Positions 26,586-33,650 of a DNA stretch of 33,650 bases are shown here, piece after piece. The notes under the pieces are model-generated. The model ran no database searches, was not told the DNA's origin, and worked only from the letters and a program-made list of their open reading frames with translations. A program made the position numbers and the translations under genes. The DNA is from CAZEMR01 sp964513465 (GTDB taxonomy: Bacteria; Bacteroidota; Ignavibacteria; Kapaibacteriales; UBA2268), in contig CAZEMR010000033.1 in NCBI GenBank assembly GCA_964513465.1, positions 1 through 33,650 on the forward strand, written 5' to 3'. Positions within the stretch are counted from its first letter, which is position 1. Each line of letters opens with the position of its first letter.

Positions 26586-27131
26586 GTGAAAAAAAATTTC
26601 TTTATCGTATTATTCGCGGCACTTGTTGTTGGATTTACAGTTCCGACCTATGCTGAAGCAGAGGTCGATATCGAGGTAACCCAATTCGACGGCGCCACGA
26701 TCCTGGCGGTCAAAGACTCGACTGTCAATATGCAGAACATCGGCGAGAAGCTTGGTCAGGCCTACGGCGAAATCATGCAATACGGCCAGAATAACGGCAT
26801 CGAATTCACAGGCGCACCGGTGGCGGTAACTTATGAATTCGACATGCAGACCTACAAATGGATTTTCGCTGCAGGCATTCCTTTCGAAAGCACGGGCGAT
26901 TTTATCCCGTCAGGCCGGATTTTCGTTGAATCAATACCGGCATCGAAAGTCGTAAAAGCAGTAGTGGTCGGCCCATACGAGGATTCCGAAACGGCCTATA
27001 CTAAGATTGGCAAATATATGGAAGAAAATGGCCTCGAAGAAAATGGCAACTCGTGGGAGGAATACATCAGCGACCCCACGAATACTCCCCCCGAAGAGCT
27101 GGTGACGCATATATATTTCCCCGTGAAATAA
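26586..27131 (+). CDS. exported GyrI-like small-molecule-binding protein
   Basis: A 181-residue protein starting with GTG; GGGAG lies 8 bases upstream. Residues 1-24 form a Sec signal peptide (KKNFFIVLFAALVVGFT, cleavage after TYAEA or nearby). The mature domain follows the GyrI/AraC effector-binding fold: duplicated strands with GIPFES at about 98, then the VVKAVVVGPYEDSETAYTKI block and a closing strand VTHIYFPVK. GyrI-like domains usually bind hydrophobic ligands and act in the cytosol, often fused to regulators, so export of a stand-alone domain is unusual. It follows the trehalose genes by 78 bases but with an AT-rich gap, so co-transcription is uncertain. A hairpin terminator follows. 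Confidence 0.8.
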   Translation: MKKNFFIVLFAALVVGFTVPTYAEAEVDIEVTQFDGATILAVKDSTVNMQNIGEKLGQAYGEIMQYGQNNGIEFTGAPVAVTYEFDMQTYKWIFAAGIPFESTGDFIPSGRIFVESIPASKVVKAVVVGPYEDSETAYTKIGKYMEENGLEENGNSWEEYISDPTNTPPEELVTHIYFPVK

Positions 27132-27153
27132 TTGCTTAATTCCTTATAATTCA

Positions 27154-27186
27154 AAAGGCTGCCTGATTATCGACCGGGCAGCCTTT
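27154..27186. terminator. bidirectional terminator between convergent genes
   Basis: A perfect 10-bp stem, AAAGGCTGCC (27154-27163) with GGCAGCCTTT (27177-27186), lies between the ends of the GyrI-like gene (plus) and the CrtC-like gene (minus). T residues flank it on both strands (TTTG on plus, TTTT on minus), so it can serve both. Confidence 0.85.
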
Positions 27187-27216
27187 GTAATATTGGTAAA
27201 TGTTTATATAATCAAT

Positions 27217-28377
27217 TTATTTGATGTCCGCAAATCCGTTCAGCTCCTGAAATGCGCGGCCGCTCAGGGTATCCCCGTCGATAATGACGATTGCTTCGCA
27301 GGCGCCCTCCCAAATCGAGGGATTCAACGGCGTGAGCGTATGCATTTCCTGCGAATCGGCCATCGGCGCCAGCTCGATAATTACTCCGGCCGTGGGGCTT
27401 TCCCAGCGGCTTGCAATTGGGTATTTCACTCCCGTCGCGGGCGAAATCCACTGACTCAGCTCGCGGTATTCGACGTCGCGTAGGATATCCTCGGCGCCGT
27501 TTCGCGAGATCGTCATCATCCCGCTGCCGGTCAGCTCTTTCGTGAAAATATTATGAAATTGATAGAGATGTATATATACGTCGCCGGCCTGCACTCCGGC
27601 CCAGCGCCAGCCATTGGCAATCTCGGCCGGATCGCCGCCGAAGTCCTGCCACTGGTGATCGAACCACGCCCGGCCCTCGATATCTTCGACTGCGCCCTCG
27701 AATTCAACGCGGCCTGAGAGCGCGAGATCGGGGAATGTGTAGTAGTGCATAACGTCGGAGACCATGCCAGTGCCCATGACCGGGACAATATCCGCCACCG
27801 GATTCAGATTGATATCGAATGAGTAATCATCCGCCGCGGCTCTGCAATCAAAGCTAAGCTCCGGCGAATTTACCCGGAAATAATCACCGGCATAATCCAG
27901 ATAAACCGGCCATTCCGTAGTGGTTATCGAGCTTATCCGCGAATGCGGCCAGGGAGCGCGGGCATTTTTCAGCGAATCGATCCGCATCTGCTCGATCGGC
28001 GATGGCCGCCGCTGCAGCAGGAATTGATAAATCATTTCCTCGACATTGCCCATAGTGGTCAGAAACGCAGAATCCGCACGGGATGTGGCATAATGCGCGC
28101 CGGTCTGAAGATCGGTAACTTCATGAATTGCATAATGCCCGACCGGCGAATTTTCCCCGCCCCTGAATGTAAAAAACGAGGCCATAATGCCATACTCGCG
28201 GCCGGTGGTTTTGCCCTCGGCAAATGCGAAGAAATACCACCATTCGACCTGGGAATCGTGCATTCGCAATTCGTCGCGGTATTGCTCCGCGCGGAAAGAA
28301 TTGTCGGCGGTTTCATTGTTAGAACATGATGTCAGCGCCGCAATAATTAACAAGCCAATAATTGCAAATTTTTTCAT
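27217..28377 (-). CDS. CrtC/AttH-like lipocalin-domain lipoprotein
   Basis: A 386-residue lipoprotein. The start at 28377 gives MKK, a hydrophobic segment and the lipobox LTSC (Cys18); longer in-frame starts lack this. The rest matches the AttH/CrtC (hydroxyneurosporene dehydrogenase/carotenoid hydratase-like) two-lipocalin family. Signatures are QVEWWYFFA near residue 45, the central block GRAWFDHQWQDFGG near 245 with GWRWAG after it, and the closing EGACEA and GRAFQELNG motifs. Most bacterial members are exported proteins of unknown substrate; no carotenoid genes are seen here, so a carotenoid role should not be assumed. It faces the convergent GyrI-like gene across a shared terminator. Confidence 0.85.
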   Translation of the reverse strand: MKKFAIIGLLIIAALTSCSNNETADNSFRAEQYRDELRMHDSQVEWWYFFAFAEGKTTGREYGIMASFFTFRGGENSPVGHYAIHEVTDLQTGAHYATSRADSAFLTTMGNVEEMIYQFLLQRRPSPIEQMRIDSLKNARAPWPHSRISSITTTEWPVYLDYAGDYFRVNSPELSFDCRAAADDYSFDINLNPVADIVPVMGTGMVSDVMHYYTFPDLALSGRVEFEGAVEDIEGRAWFDHQWQDFGGDPAEIANGWRWAGVQAGDVYIHLYQFHNIFTKELTGSGMMTISRNGAEDILRDVEYRELSQWISPATGVKYPIASRWESPTAGVIIELAPMADSQEMHTLTPLNPSIWEGACEAIVIIDGDTLSGRAFQELNGFADIK

Positions 28378-28569
28378 AATCAGAAATATTTCAAAATGGA
28401 CAAAGTTGAAATATAATAAATTAATTAGGAATTTTGATTTATTATTTATTATATTTAATAAGGGAAAATGATCTATCGGCGCTGAAAACAGACCAAGAGT
28501 CCGGGCCAACCGACCACACAATTATCAGATTCATCAAATTTATTGGCTTAAAATAAAGGACTTACGCTT

Positions 28570-30063
28570 ATGTTCAAACGCATACTGGTGGCCAATCGCG
28601 GCGAGATAGCCGTTCGGGTGGTCCGCGCAGCCCGCGAAATGGGTATCGAAACAGTGGCAATCTACCACGAAATCGACAAAGCAATGCCTTTCGTTCATTA
28701 TTCCGATTATGCATGGAAACTCTCCTCGCCGACCCCGAAGGCCGGCTATCTGGACATCGACCAGATAATCGACATCGCCAAAAAGAGCGGCGCCGAAGCT
28801 ATCCACCCCGGCTACGGATTCCTCAGCGAAAACGCTAAATTCAGTCAGGCAGTCGAAGACGCAGGTCTCGCATTCGTTGGGCCCCGCGCGTATTCAATCG
28901 ACGTCATGGGCAGCAAAACCCGCGCCCGCAGCCTGATGGAAAAAGCCGGAGTGCCTATCGTTCCCGGTACCCGCGAGAAAATCACAGACATCGAAGAGGC
29001 CAGAGCCGAAGCCGGCAGGATAGGCTATCCCATTCTGCTGAAAGCATCGGCCGGAGGCGGCGGCAAGGGTATGCGCAAAGTGGCCGACGAAAGCGAGTTG
29101 GAGTCCAGCCTTGAAGCCGCCCGGCGCGAATCGAAAAACGCTTTCGGCGACGATTCTATATATATTGAAAAATTTATCGAAAATCCGAAGCATATCGAAT
29201 TCCAGATAATCGCCGACAACTACGGGAATTACGTACACCTCGGCGAGCGCGACTGCTCGGTGCAGCGCCGCCACCAGAAGGTAATCGAAGAAGCGCCATC
29301 GAGCGTGCTCGACGAAGAGCTTCGCGCCGAAATGGGCCGCGTTGCCACCGAGGCCGCAAAGGCCTGTAAATACGTCAACGCAGGCACAATCGAATTCCTT
29401 TTTGATAAATACCGGAATTACTATTTCCTCGAAATGAACACCCGGCTGCAGGTAGAGCACCCGGTCACCGAGCGCGTTACCGGCATCGACCTCGTCCGCG
29501 AGCAGTTCCGCGTTGCCGCCGGAGAGCCGCTGTCGTTCCGCCAGGAAGACATACGCTGGAGGGGCCACGCAATCGAATGCCGCATTAACGCCGAAGACCC
29601 CTTCAATGATTTCATGCCCGACACCGGCCGCATCAAATATCTGCGCGAACCCGGCGGAAAAGGCGTCAGAGTTGACAGCGGCGTCGAGACCGGCTCGGAA
29701 ATATCCATCCATTTCGATTCGATGCTCGCCAAGCTTGTCATATTGGGCAAAGACCGCGCCGAGGCAATCAGCCGCATGGAGCGCGCGCTGCGCAATTACC
29801 GTATAAAGGGCCTGAAGACTGTGATCCCTTTCCAGCTTGCGGTGATGCGCCATCCGGACTTCCGCTATGGGCACTTCGACACGGGATTTATCGAAAATTC
29901 ATTCGATTTCGAAGTGCTCGAAAAAATGAAGCAGGAGAACGAAGAGATCATAGCCGCAATCGCCGCTTATGGATACCGGATGACCAAGGGCGCTCAGGCA
30001 CCGTCGAATCATTCGCCGCAGCCCAGCAAGTGGAAGCAGAAGCGAATCCGGTCGTGGACTTAA
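28570..30063 (+). CDS. accC: biotin carboxylase subunit of an acyl-CoA carboxylase
   Basis: A 497-residue biotin carboxylase that uses ATP and bicarbonate to carboxylate biotin. Motifs: N-terminal ILVANRGEIAVRVVRAAREMG, HPGYGFLSENA, the ATP-grasp glycine loop KASAGGGGKGM (from 158), ERDCSVQRRHQKVIEEAPS, and the active site EMNTRLQVEHPVTE (from 288). The body length fits AccC/PccA-type subunits; about 45 extra residues at the C-terminus end in a basic segment. An AAAGGA ribosome-binding site lies upstream. The biotin carrier gene begins 26 bases after the stop. No carboxyltransferase lies in the window, so whether the substrate is acetyl-CoA, propionyl-CoA or pyruvate cannot be decided. Confidence 0.95.
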   Translation: MFKRILVANRGEIAVRVVRAAREMGIETVAIYHEIDKAMPFVHYSDYAWKLSSPTPKAGYLDIDQIIDIAKKSGAEAIHPGYGFLSENAKFSQAVEDAGLAFVGPRAYSIDVMGSKTRARSLMEKAGVPIVPGTREKITDIEEARAEAGRIGYPILLKASAGGGGKGMRKVADESELESSLEAARRESKNAFGDDSIYIEKFIENPKHIEFQIIADNYGNYVHLGERDCSVQRRHQKVIEEAPSSVLDEELRAEMGRVATEAAKACKYVNAGTIEFLFDKYRNYYFLEMNTRLQVEHPVTERVTGIDLVREQFRVAAGEPLSFRQEDIRWRGHAIECRINAEDPFNDFMPDTGRIKYLREPGGKGVRVDSGVETGSEISIHFDSMLAKLVILGKDRAEAISRMERALRNYRIKGLKTVIPFQLAVMRHPDFRYGHFDTGFIENSFDFEVLEKMKQENEEIIAAIAAYGYRMTKGAQAPSNHSPQPSKWKQKRIRSWT

Positions 30064-30089
30064 TTCATTATTTATCAAAGGAATAGAAT

Positions 30090-30611
30090 ATGGAAGACCT
30101 GACTTTATCAATAAATGAAAATGAATATACTGCTCGGTTCGACCGCAAGGATTTCCAGACCATATATATAAATGACAAGCCGGTGACGATCGAATTACTG
30201 AAGAAATATTATGACAATATATTCTCATTTTCGGTCAATCAGAAGCTCGTCCAGGTAGAGCTCGACATCACCGAAAAAGGCTCGGTTTCAATCGGACTCG
30301 ACGGAATTAATTACGAAATTGACGTATCCAGCGAAACGCGCAAAATGCTCGAGAAATTTCTGCTCGACAGCGGCGTCGACACCCTGGCAGCAGCCGGCCG
30401 CATCGCCGCGCCTATGCCGGGTATGGTCGTCAAGTTGCTTGTCGGCGAGGGCGACAACGTAGTCAAAGGCGACAAAGTCGTAATCGTCGAAGCAATGAAG
30501 ATGGAGAACGCGCTTAAATCACCAATCGACGGCGTAGTCAAAAAGATAGCGGTCGCCGCCGGCCAGCCGGTAGATAAGGACACATTGCTGATCGAAATCG
30601 AACCGGCATAA
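30090..30611 (+). CDS. biotin carboxyl carrier protein
   Basis: A 173-residue protein whose C-terminal 70 residues form a biotinyl domain: APMPGMVVKLLVGEGDNV, then the biotinylation motif EAMKMEN with Lys137, then PIDGVVKKIAVAAGQPV. The first 100 residues form a separate domain with strands KPVTIELLKKY and VQVELDITEKG and no Pro/Ala-rich linker of the AccB type. That architecture is more like carriers of propionyl-CoA or oxaloacetate-type carboxylases than AccB. An AAAGGAAT ribosome-binding site precedes the start. It is the second gene of a two-gene unit with the biotin carboxylase. Its stop codon touches the terminator of the convergent nfn pair. Confidence 0.93.
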   Translation: MEDLTLSINENEYTARFDRKDFQTIYINDKPVTIELLKKYYDNIFSFSVNQKLVQVELDITEKGSVSIGLDGINYEIDVSSETRKMLEKFLLDSGVDTLAAAGRIAAPMPGMVVKLLVGEGDNVVKGDKVVIVEAMKMENALKSPIDGVVKKIAVAAGQPVDKDTLLIEIEPA

Positions 30612-30641
30612 AAAACGCGCCCCGGATAATTCAGGGACGCG
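30610..30641 (-). terminator. intrinsic terminator of the nfn gene pair
   Basis: CGCGCCCC (30616-30623) pairs with GGGACGCG (30634-30641) with one mismatch. On the minus strand the hairpin is followed by six T (complement of 30610-30615). It lies about 27 bases past the large-subunit stop and overlaps the last base or two of the biotin carrier gene on the other strand. Confidence 0.82.
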
Positions 30642-30667
30642 CATATATATAAATATAATAATATCAA

Positions 30668-32134
30668 TTATTTGGCGGGCTGCTCGGCTTCCTCGGGTTC
30701 GGGGGCTTTGTCCCACGATTCCGGATCGCTGAGGAACTCGTCGATAGCTTTCGCTGCGGTGCGGCCTGCGCCCATAGCGAGTATTACCGTTGCGCCGCCC
30801 GTGACGATGTCGCCGCCTGCGAATACGCCCTTTTTGTTTGTCTTCATCGTCTTTTCATCGACCAGAATATTGCCCCACTTGTTTACTTCGAGGTCGGGCG
30901 TGGTCTGGCTGATAATCGGATTCGAGCCATTGCCGATAGCGCATACCGCCACCTGGACGGGTATATCCTCGACCGCGCCTTCGATCGGCACCGGGCGCCG
31001 GCGTCCGGATTTGTCTGGTTCGCCGAGCTTCATTTTTTGCACCTTCATCGATTGCAGCCAGCCGTTTTCGTTGCCAACAAGTTCAATCGGTGAAGCAAGC
31101 AGCATAAATTCAACACCTTCTTCTTTGGCGTGTTTGATTTCCTCGACTCTGGCGGGCATCTCCTTCTCGGTGCGGCGATAAACGATCATCGCGCGTTTGG
31201 CGCCAAGCCGGAGCGATGTGCGTACGGCGTCCATTGCTGTATTGCCGCCGCCGAATACCGCAACTTCCTTACCCTCGACATTGAACATCGGGGTGTCGTT
31301 TTCCGGGAATTTATATGCTTTCATCAAATTAACGCGGGTGAGATATTCATTCGACGAATAAACGCCATTCAGGTGTTCGCCCGGGATATTCAAAAAGTAG
31401 GGCAATCCTGCGCCGACTCCGATGAATACCGCATCGAACCGATCGAGCAGCTCGTCGACCGTCTCGGTCATCCCGACTACGTAATTGGTAACGAATTCCA
31501 CTCCCATCTTCGAAAGCCCTTCGACTTCCGCATGGACGATTTCCTTGGGCAATCTGAATTCCGGAATGCCATAAACCAGCACCCCGCCAATCTCGTGGAG
31601 CGCTTCGAATACGGTAACCTCGTGGCCCATTTGCACCAGATCGCCTGCGCAGCTCAGGCCGGAAGGGCCGCCGCCGACTATTGCGACTTTCTTGCCTGAT
31701 TTGGGCTTAAGCTCGGGTTGCTGAAGGCCGATATTTTTGCGTTCCCAGTCCGCAGCCCAGCGCTCCAGATAGCCGATTGCGACGGGCTTGGCGTTTTTGG
31801 CCAGCACACAGACCTGCTCGCACTGCTCTTCCTGAGGGCAGACGCGTCCGCATACCGCCGGCAGCGCATTGTCTTTTTTGAGTACGGCTGCGGCTTCGGC
31901 GTGTTTGCCTTCGGCAATTTTTTCAATAAACAGAGGGATATTGACAGCCACCGGGCAGCCGGCGATGCACTTTGGCTTTTTGCACTGGATGCAGCGCAGA
32001 GCCTCGCGCATAGCGGTTTCCTCGTCATAGCCGAGATTGACCTCTTCGAAATTGCGCGCGCGCTCTTTTGCGTCCTGCTCGGGCATTTCGTGGCGCGGAA
32101 TTTTCATTCTTTCTTTTTTGCTAAGCTCAGCCAT
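30668..32134 (-). CDS. nfnB: NADPH-dependent glutamate synthase-like flavoprotein, probable Nfn large subunit
   Basis: A 488-residue flavoprotein of the GltB-small-subunit family. An N-terminal ferredoxin-like part binds two [4Fe-4S] clusters: CIQCKKPKCIAGCP (about 48-61) and VCGRVCPQEEQCEQVC (about 93-108). Then come a GGGPSGLSCAG dinucleotide fold for FAD, a second fold FGGGNTAMDAVRTSLRLG for NAD(P), and the closing GVFAGGDIVTGGATV. Alone it could be the small subunit of glutamate synthase, but the partner gene upstream encodes a PyrK/HydG-like FAD/[2Fe-2S] subunit. This pairing is that of NfnAB (NADH-dependent ferredoxin:NADP+ oxidoreductase) and of sulfide dehydrogenase SudAB. It starts with a strong AGGAGGGG site and an 8-base overlap with the upstream gene. 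Confidence 0.88.
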   Translation of the reverse strand: MAELSKKERMKIPRHEMPEQDAKERARNFEEVNLGYDEETAMREALRCIQCKKPKCIAGCPVAVNIPLFIEKIAEGKHAEAAAVLKKDNALPAVCGRVCPQEEQCEQVCVLAKNAKPVAIGYLERWAADWERKNIGLQQPELKPKSGKKVAIVGGGPSGLSCAGDLVQMGHEVTVFEALHEIGGVLVYGIPEFRLPKEIVHAEVEGLSKMGVEFVTNYVVGMTETVDELLDRFDAVFIGVGAGLPYFLNIPGEHLNGVYSSNEYLTRVNLMKAYKFPENDTPMFNVEGKEVAVFGGGNTAMDAVRTSLRLGAKRAMIVYRRTEKEMPARVEEIKHAKEEGVEFMLLASPIELVGNENGWLQSMKVQKMKLGEPDKSGRRRPVPIEGAVEDIPVQVAVCAIGNGSNPIISQTTPDLEVNKWGNILVDEKTMKTNKKGVFAGGDIVTGGATVILAMGAGRTAAKAIDEFLSDPESWDKAPEPEEAEQPAK

Positions 32135-33011
32135 TTTTCCCCTCCTTCAGCATTTCCTTCTTTTTTGCGCCTTCATACATTTTGTCGATATTGCACAAAT
32201 GCCGATCCAGCGATTCCTCTTCCTGCTGCTGATACATTTTATTTCTGTTTGTAAGTATTTCGAAATTCACTTTGTGTGCATCGAATTCCGGGCCGTCCAC
32301 GCAGACGAATACAGTCTCGTCGTCGACAATCGCGCGGCATCCGCCGCACATCCCGGTGCCGTCCACCATAATCGGATTCAGGCTGACCACAGTCTTTATA
32401 TTATGCGGTTTAGTGACTTTTGCCACCGCCGCCATCATTGGAATCGGGCCAATCGCCAGCACAAAATCAATCTGCCGGCCTTCGTCGATCAGATCCTGCA
32501 GCTTCTGGGTTACAAATCCGTGATAGCCGTATGATCCGTCGTCGGTTGTGGGGTAAACCTCGTCGCTTACCGCGTTCATTTCGTCCTCGAGAATAACATA
32601 TTCCTTCGAGTGACCGCCGATGATCGAGATCGCATGGTTGCCTGCCTCCTTGAGCGCTTTGGCCGTCGGGTAAGCAATCGCAGTGCCTACGCCGCCGCCG
32701 ATCGAAACTGCGGTGCCGAAATTCTCGATATGCGAGGCCTTGCCAAGCGGCCCCACCAGGTCGTGAATATAATCGCCCGCTTCGAGCGAATTAAGATGTT
32801 TAGTGGTTTTGCCCACGCCCTGGACGATGATAGTGATAGTCCCCTTGTTTTTGTCCGAATCCGCGATGGTGAGGGGGATTCGTTCGCCGTTGTCCTCCAC
32901 GCGCAGAATAATAAACTGTCCGGCCTTCCGTTTTTCGGCAATTTTGGGCGCCTCCACCCGGAAAAGCTTAACGTCCGGTCCGATGAACCTTGCTTCAACG
33001 ATTTTATTCAT
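32127..33011 (-). CDS. nfnA: ferredoxin-NADP reductase/DHOD electron-transfer-type subunit, probable Nfn small subunit
   Basis: A 294-residue member of the ferredoxin-NADP reductase superfamily, PyrK-like. The FAD-binding barrel occupies about 1-95 (GQFIILRV, RIPLTIAD), followed by the NAD-binding lobe (GGGVGTAIAYP, about 106-116). The C-terminal [2Fe-2S] site reads MVDGTGMCGGCR and then VCVDGPEFD, giving three cysteines with the CxxC-x11-C spacing seen in NfnA; in NfnA the fourth ligand is an Asp, which DGTG could supply. An AGGAAAA site lies 8 bases before the ATG. It overlaps the large-subunit gene by 8 bases. Together they probably bifurcate electrons between NADPH, NAD and ferredoxin; SudAB activity is the alternative. 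Confidence 0.88.
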   Translation of the reverse strand: MNKIVEARFIGPDVKLFRVEAPKIAEKRKAGQFIILRVEDNGERIPLTIADSDKNKGTITIIVQGVGKTTKHLNSLEAGDYIHDLVGPLGKASHIENFGTAVSIGGGVGTAIAYPTAKALKEAGNHAISIIGGHSKEYVILEDEMNAVSDEVYPTTDDGSYGYHGFVTQKLQDLIDEGRQIDFVLAIGPIPMMAAVAKVTKPHNIKTVVSLNPIMVDGTGMCGGCRAIVDDETVFVCVDGPEFDAHKVNFEILTNRNKMYQQQEEESLDRHLCNIDKMYEGAKKKEMLKEGKNG

Positions 33012-33205
33012 ACCGGTTTTCCTATAACAAATAATAATGATTAACCTTTACAAAAGACTCGCAACCTGCAGATTATTGCAGGAAGCTCAAATATATTGAA
33101 AAATCGGATTATAGAAAAAAATAAAGGAAAAGAATAATAATCGGATTTCTGGATATTAGCTGCTGGATTTTGGACAGAATAATAATTTCACCCGAAAATC
33201 CCCGC

Positions 33206-33395
33206 CCCTGCGAGCGCAGCTCATCAGGCAAACACCTCATCGTCACTGCGAGGAGCGCCAGCGACGAAGCAGTCCCTCCACGCCACAGCCGCGTCACTGC
33301 GAGGAGCGTCAGCGACGAAGCAGTCTCTCCACGCCGCGCCCGCCCCTGCGAGCGCGACGAAGCAGTCTCTCTTCGTATTTAATTAGCTGTTGCGT
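33206..33395. repeat. dispersed GC-rich repeat, longer multi-unit copy
   Basis: Built of units like GTCACTGCGAGGAGCG followed by CAGCGACGAAGCAGTC, seen at about 33242-33283 and 33293-33335, flanked by a truncated unit on each side. The first unit (CCCTGCGAGCGCA, CTCATCAGG) and the last 36 bases match the copy at 15738-15828. The short ORFs that cross this block have repeat-driven translations and are not genes. Confidence 0.85.
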
Positions 33396-33461
33396 TGCAA
33401 CGGGCTAAAGCCCGTTGTTGCCTTGATCTTTACGCACGCAACAGAGGGCTTCAGCCCTCTG
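33393..33461. repeat. pair of perfect palindromes inside a larger inverted repeat
   Basis: AACGGGCT/AGCCCGTT (33399-33406 and 33409-33416, loop AA) and CAGAGGGCT/AGCCCTCTG (33442-33450 and 33453-33461, loop TC). GTTGCGTTGC before the first and ACGCACGCAAC before the second are also roughly complementary. The form resembles REP/BIME-like elements. There is no T tract for termination. Confidence 0.75.
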
Positions 33462-33564
33462 CCGTCATGAAATTATTGCAAAAATTCTCTAAAAAATCCT
33501 GAGACCTTTTCGCAATTAATGTGTCATTATAAAAACCGCAAACGCCAAAAAACCCGGAGCCATA

Positions 33565-33650
33565 ATGCGAATATTCTTAATCGCTATATATATAATGATG
33601 CTCGCCGCGCCGCTGCGCGCGCAGAACGCCGGAGAGTTGCTCTGGCACCT
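33565..33650 (+). CDS. exported protein, N-terminal fragment cut by the window edge
   Basis: An open frame begins with ATG at 33565, with GGAG at 33556-33559 as a well-placed ribosome-binding site. The 28 codons available encode a typical signal peptide: MRIFLIAIY, a hydrophobic stretch MMLAAP, then LRAQN with likely cleavage after RA. The sequence then continues past the end of the window, so the product cannot be identified. Confidence 0.65.
   Translation, partial: MRIFLIAIYIMMLAAPLRAQNAGELLWH

Larger units (their letters stand above)
33012..33564. other. intergenic region carrying repeats
   Basis: A gene-free stretch of 553 bases upstream of two divergent genes. Apart from the two repeat blocks it holds the ribosome-binding site of the nfn small subunit at its left end and AT-rich DNA at both ends. 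No promoter was recognised with confidence. Confidence 0.6.

Noticed and set aside
33170..33382. Open frame across the GC-rich repeat at the right end
   Set aside because: Its translation repeats the same peptide units (ARSASDEAV, ARSVSDEAV) because of the underlying DNA repeat; it is not a gene.
33206..33395. CRISPR-like array
   Set aside because: The units are directly repeated but vary in length, have no regular spacers of constant size and no cas genes nearby.

Overview
The window looks like chromosomal DNA from a bacterium of the FCB group (Bacteroidota, Ignavibacteriota or Kapabacteria-like). Three things point there: a secreted glycosidase ends in a Por/type IX secretion sorting tail, several promoters read as the Bacteroidota-type TTTG / TAnnTTTG pair, and some strong starts lack a Shine-Dalgarno sequence. 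No rRNA, tRNA, CRISPR array or complete mobile element was seen. The exact phylum is inference.

Layout. 1-1375: two AT-rich, unrecognised exported proteins. 1381-5214 (minus): a two-module C_GCAxxG_C_C redox-type protein and a GH3 glycosidase with a PA14 insert and a T9SS tail. 5215-6075: a mobile-element graveyard, in which the start of an IS481-type transposase abuts the 3' end of a group II intron (reverse transcriptase tail plus domains V and VI). 6076-8416 (minus): a DnaJ/CbpA co-chaperone and a 6-phosphofructokinase with pyrophosphate-type active-site markers. 8797-13933 (plus): an HD-GYP protein, a lone receiver domain, holA, proS and a PHP phosphoesterase. 13930-18012 (minus): trmD, rimM, dtd and a non-canonical EF-G paralogue. 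18476-22889 (plus): an NlpC/P60 peptidase, a regulator built from two copies of one HTH module, and a cytosolic multi-PAS hybrid histidine kinase with its own promoter. 23119-27131 (plus): a trehalose-6-phosphate synthase/phosphatase fusion overlapping a TreT-like glycosyltransferase, then an exported GyrI-like protein. 27217-28377 (minus): a CrtC/AttH-like lipoprotein. 28570-30611 (plus): biotin carboxylase and biotin carrier. 30668-33011 (minus): an NfnA/NfnB-type flavoprotein pair. 33012-33564: a gene-free stretch with dispersed GC-rich repeats and two perfect palindromes, followed by the start of another exported protein cut by the window edge.

How the genes fit together. Much of the window is core metabolism and translation: glycolysis, trehalose synthesis, acyl-CoA carboxylation, NAD(P)H/ferredoxin balance, prolyl-tRNA charging, tRNA m1G37 methylation and D-aminoacyl-tRNA removal. 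Between these lie signalling proteins and secreted enzymes. Several gene pairs overlap by 4-8 bases, which implies translational coupling. Five good intrinsic terminators mark transcript ends. I did not find a convincing novel defence or mobile system. The most interesting items are the trehalose gene pair, the PPi-type phosphofructokinase, the duplicated HTH protein, the nested mobile-element scar, and the repeat family shared by two intergenic regions.
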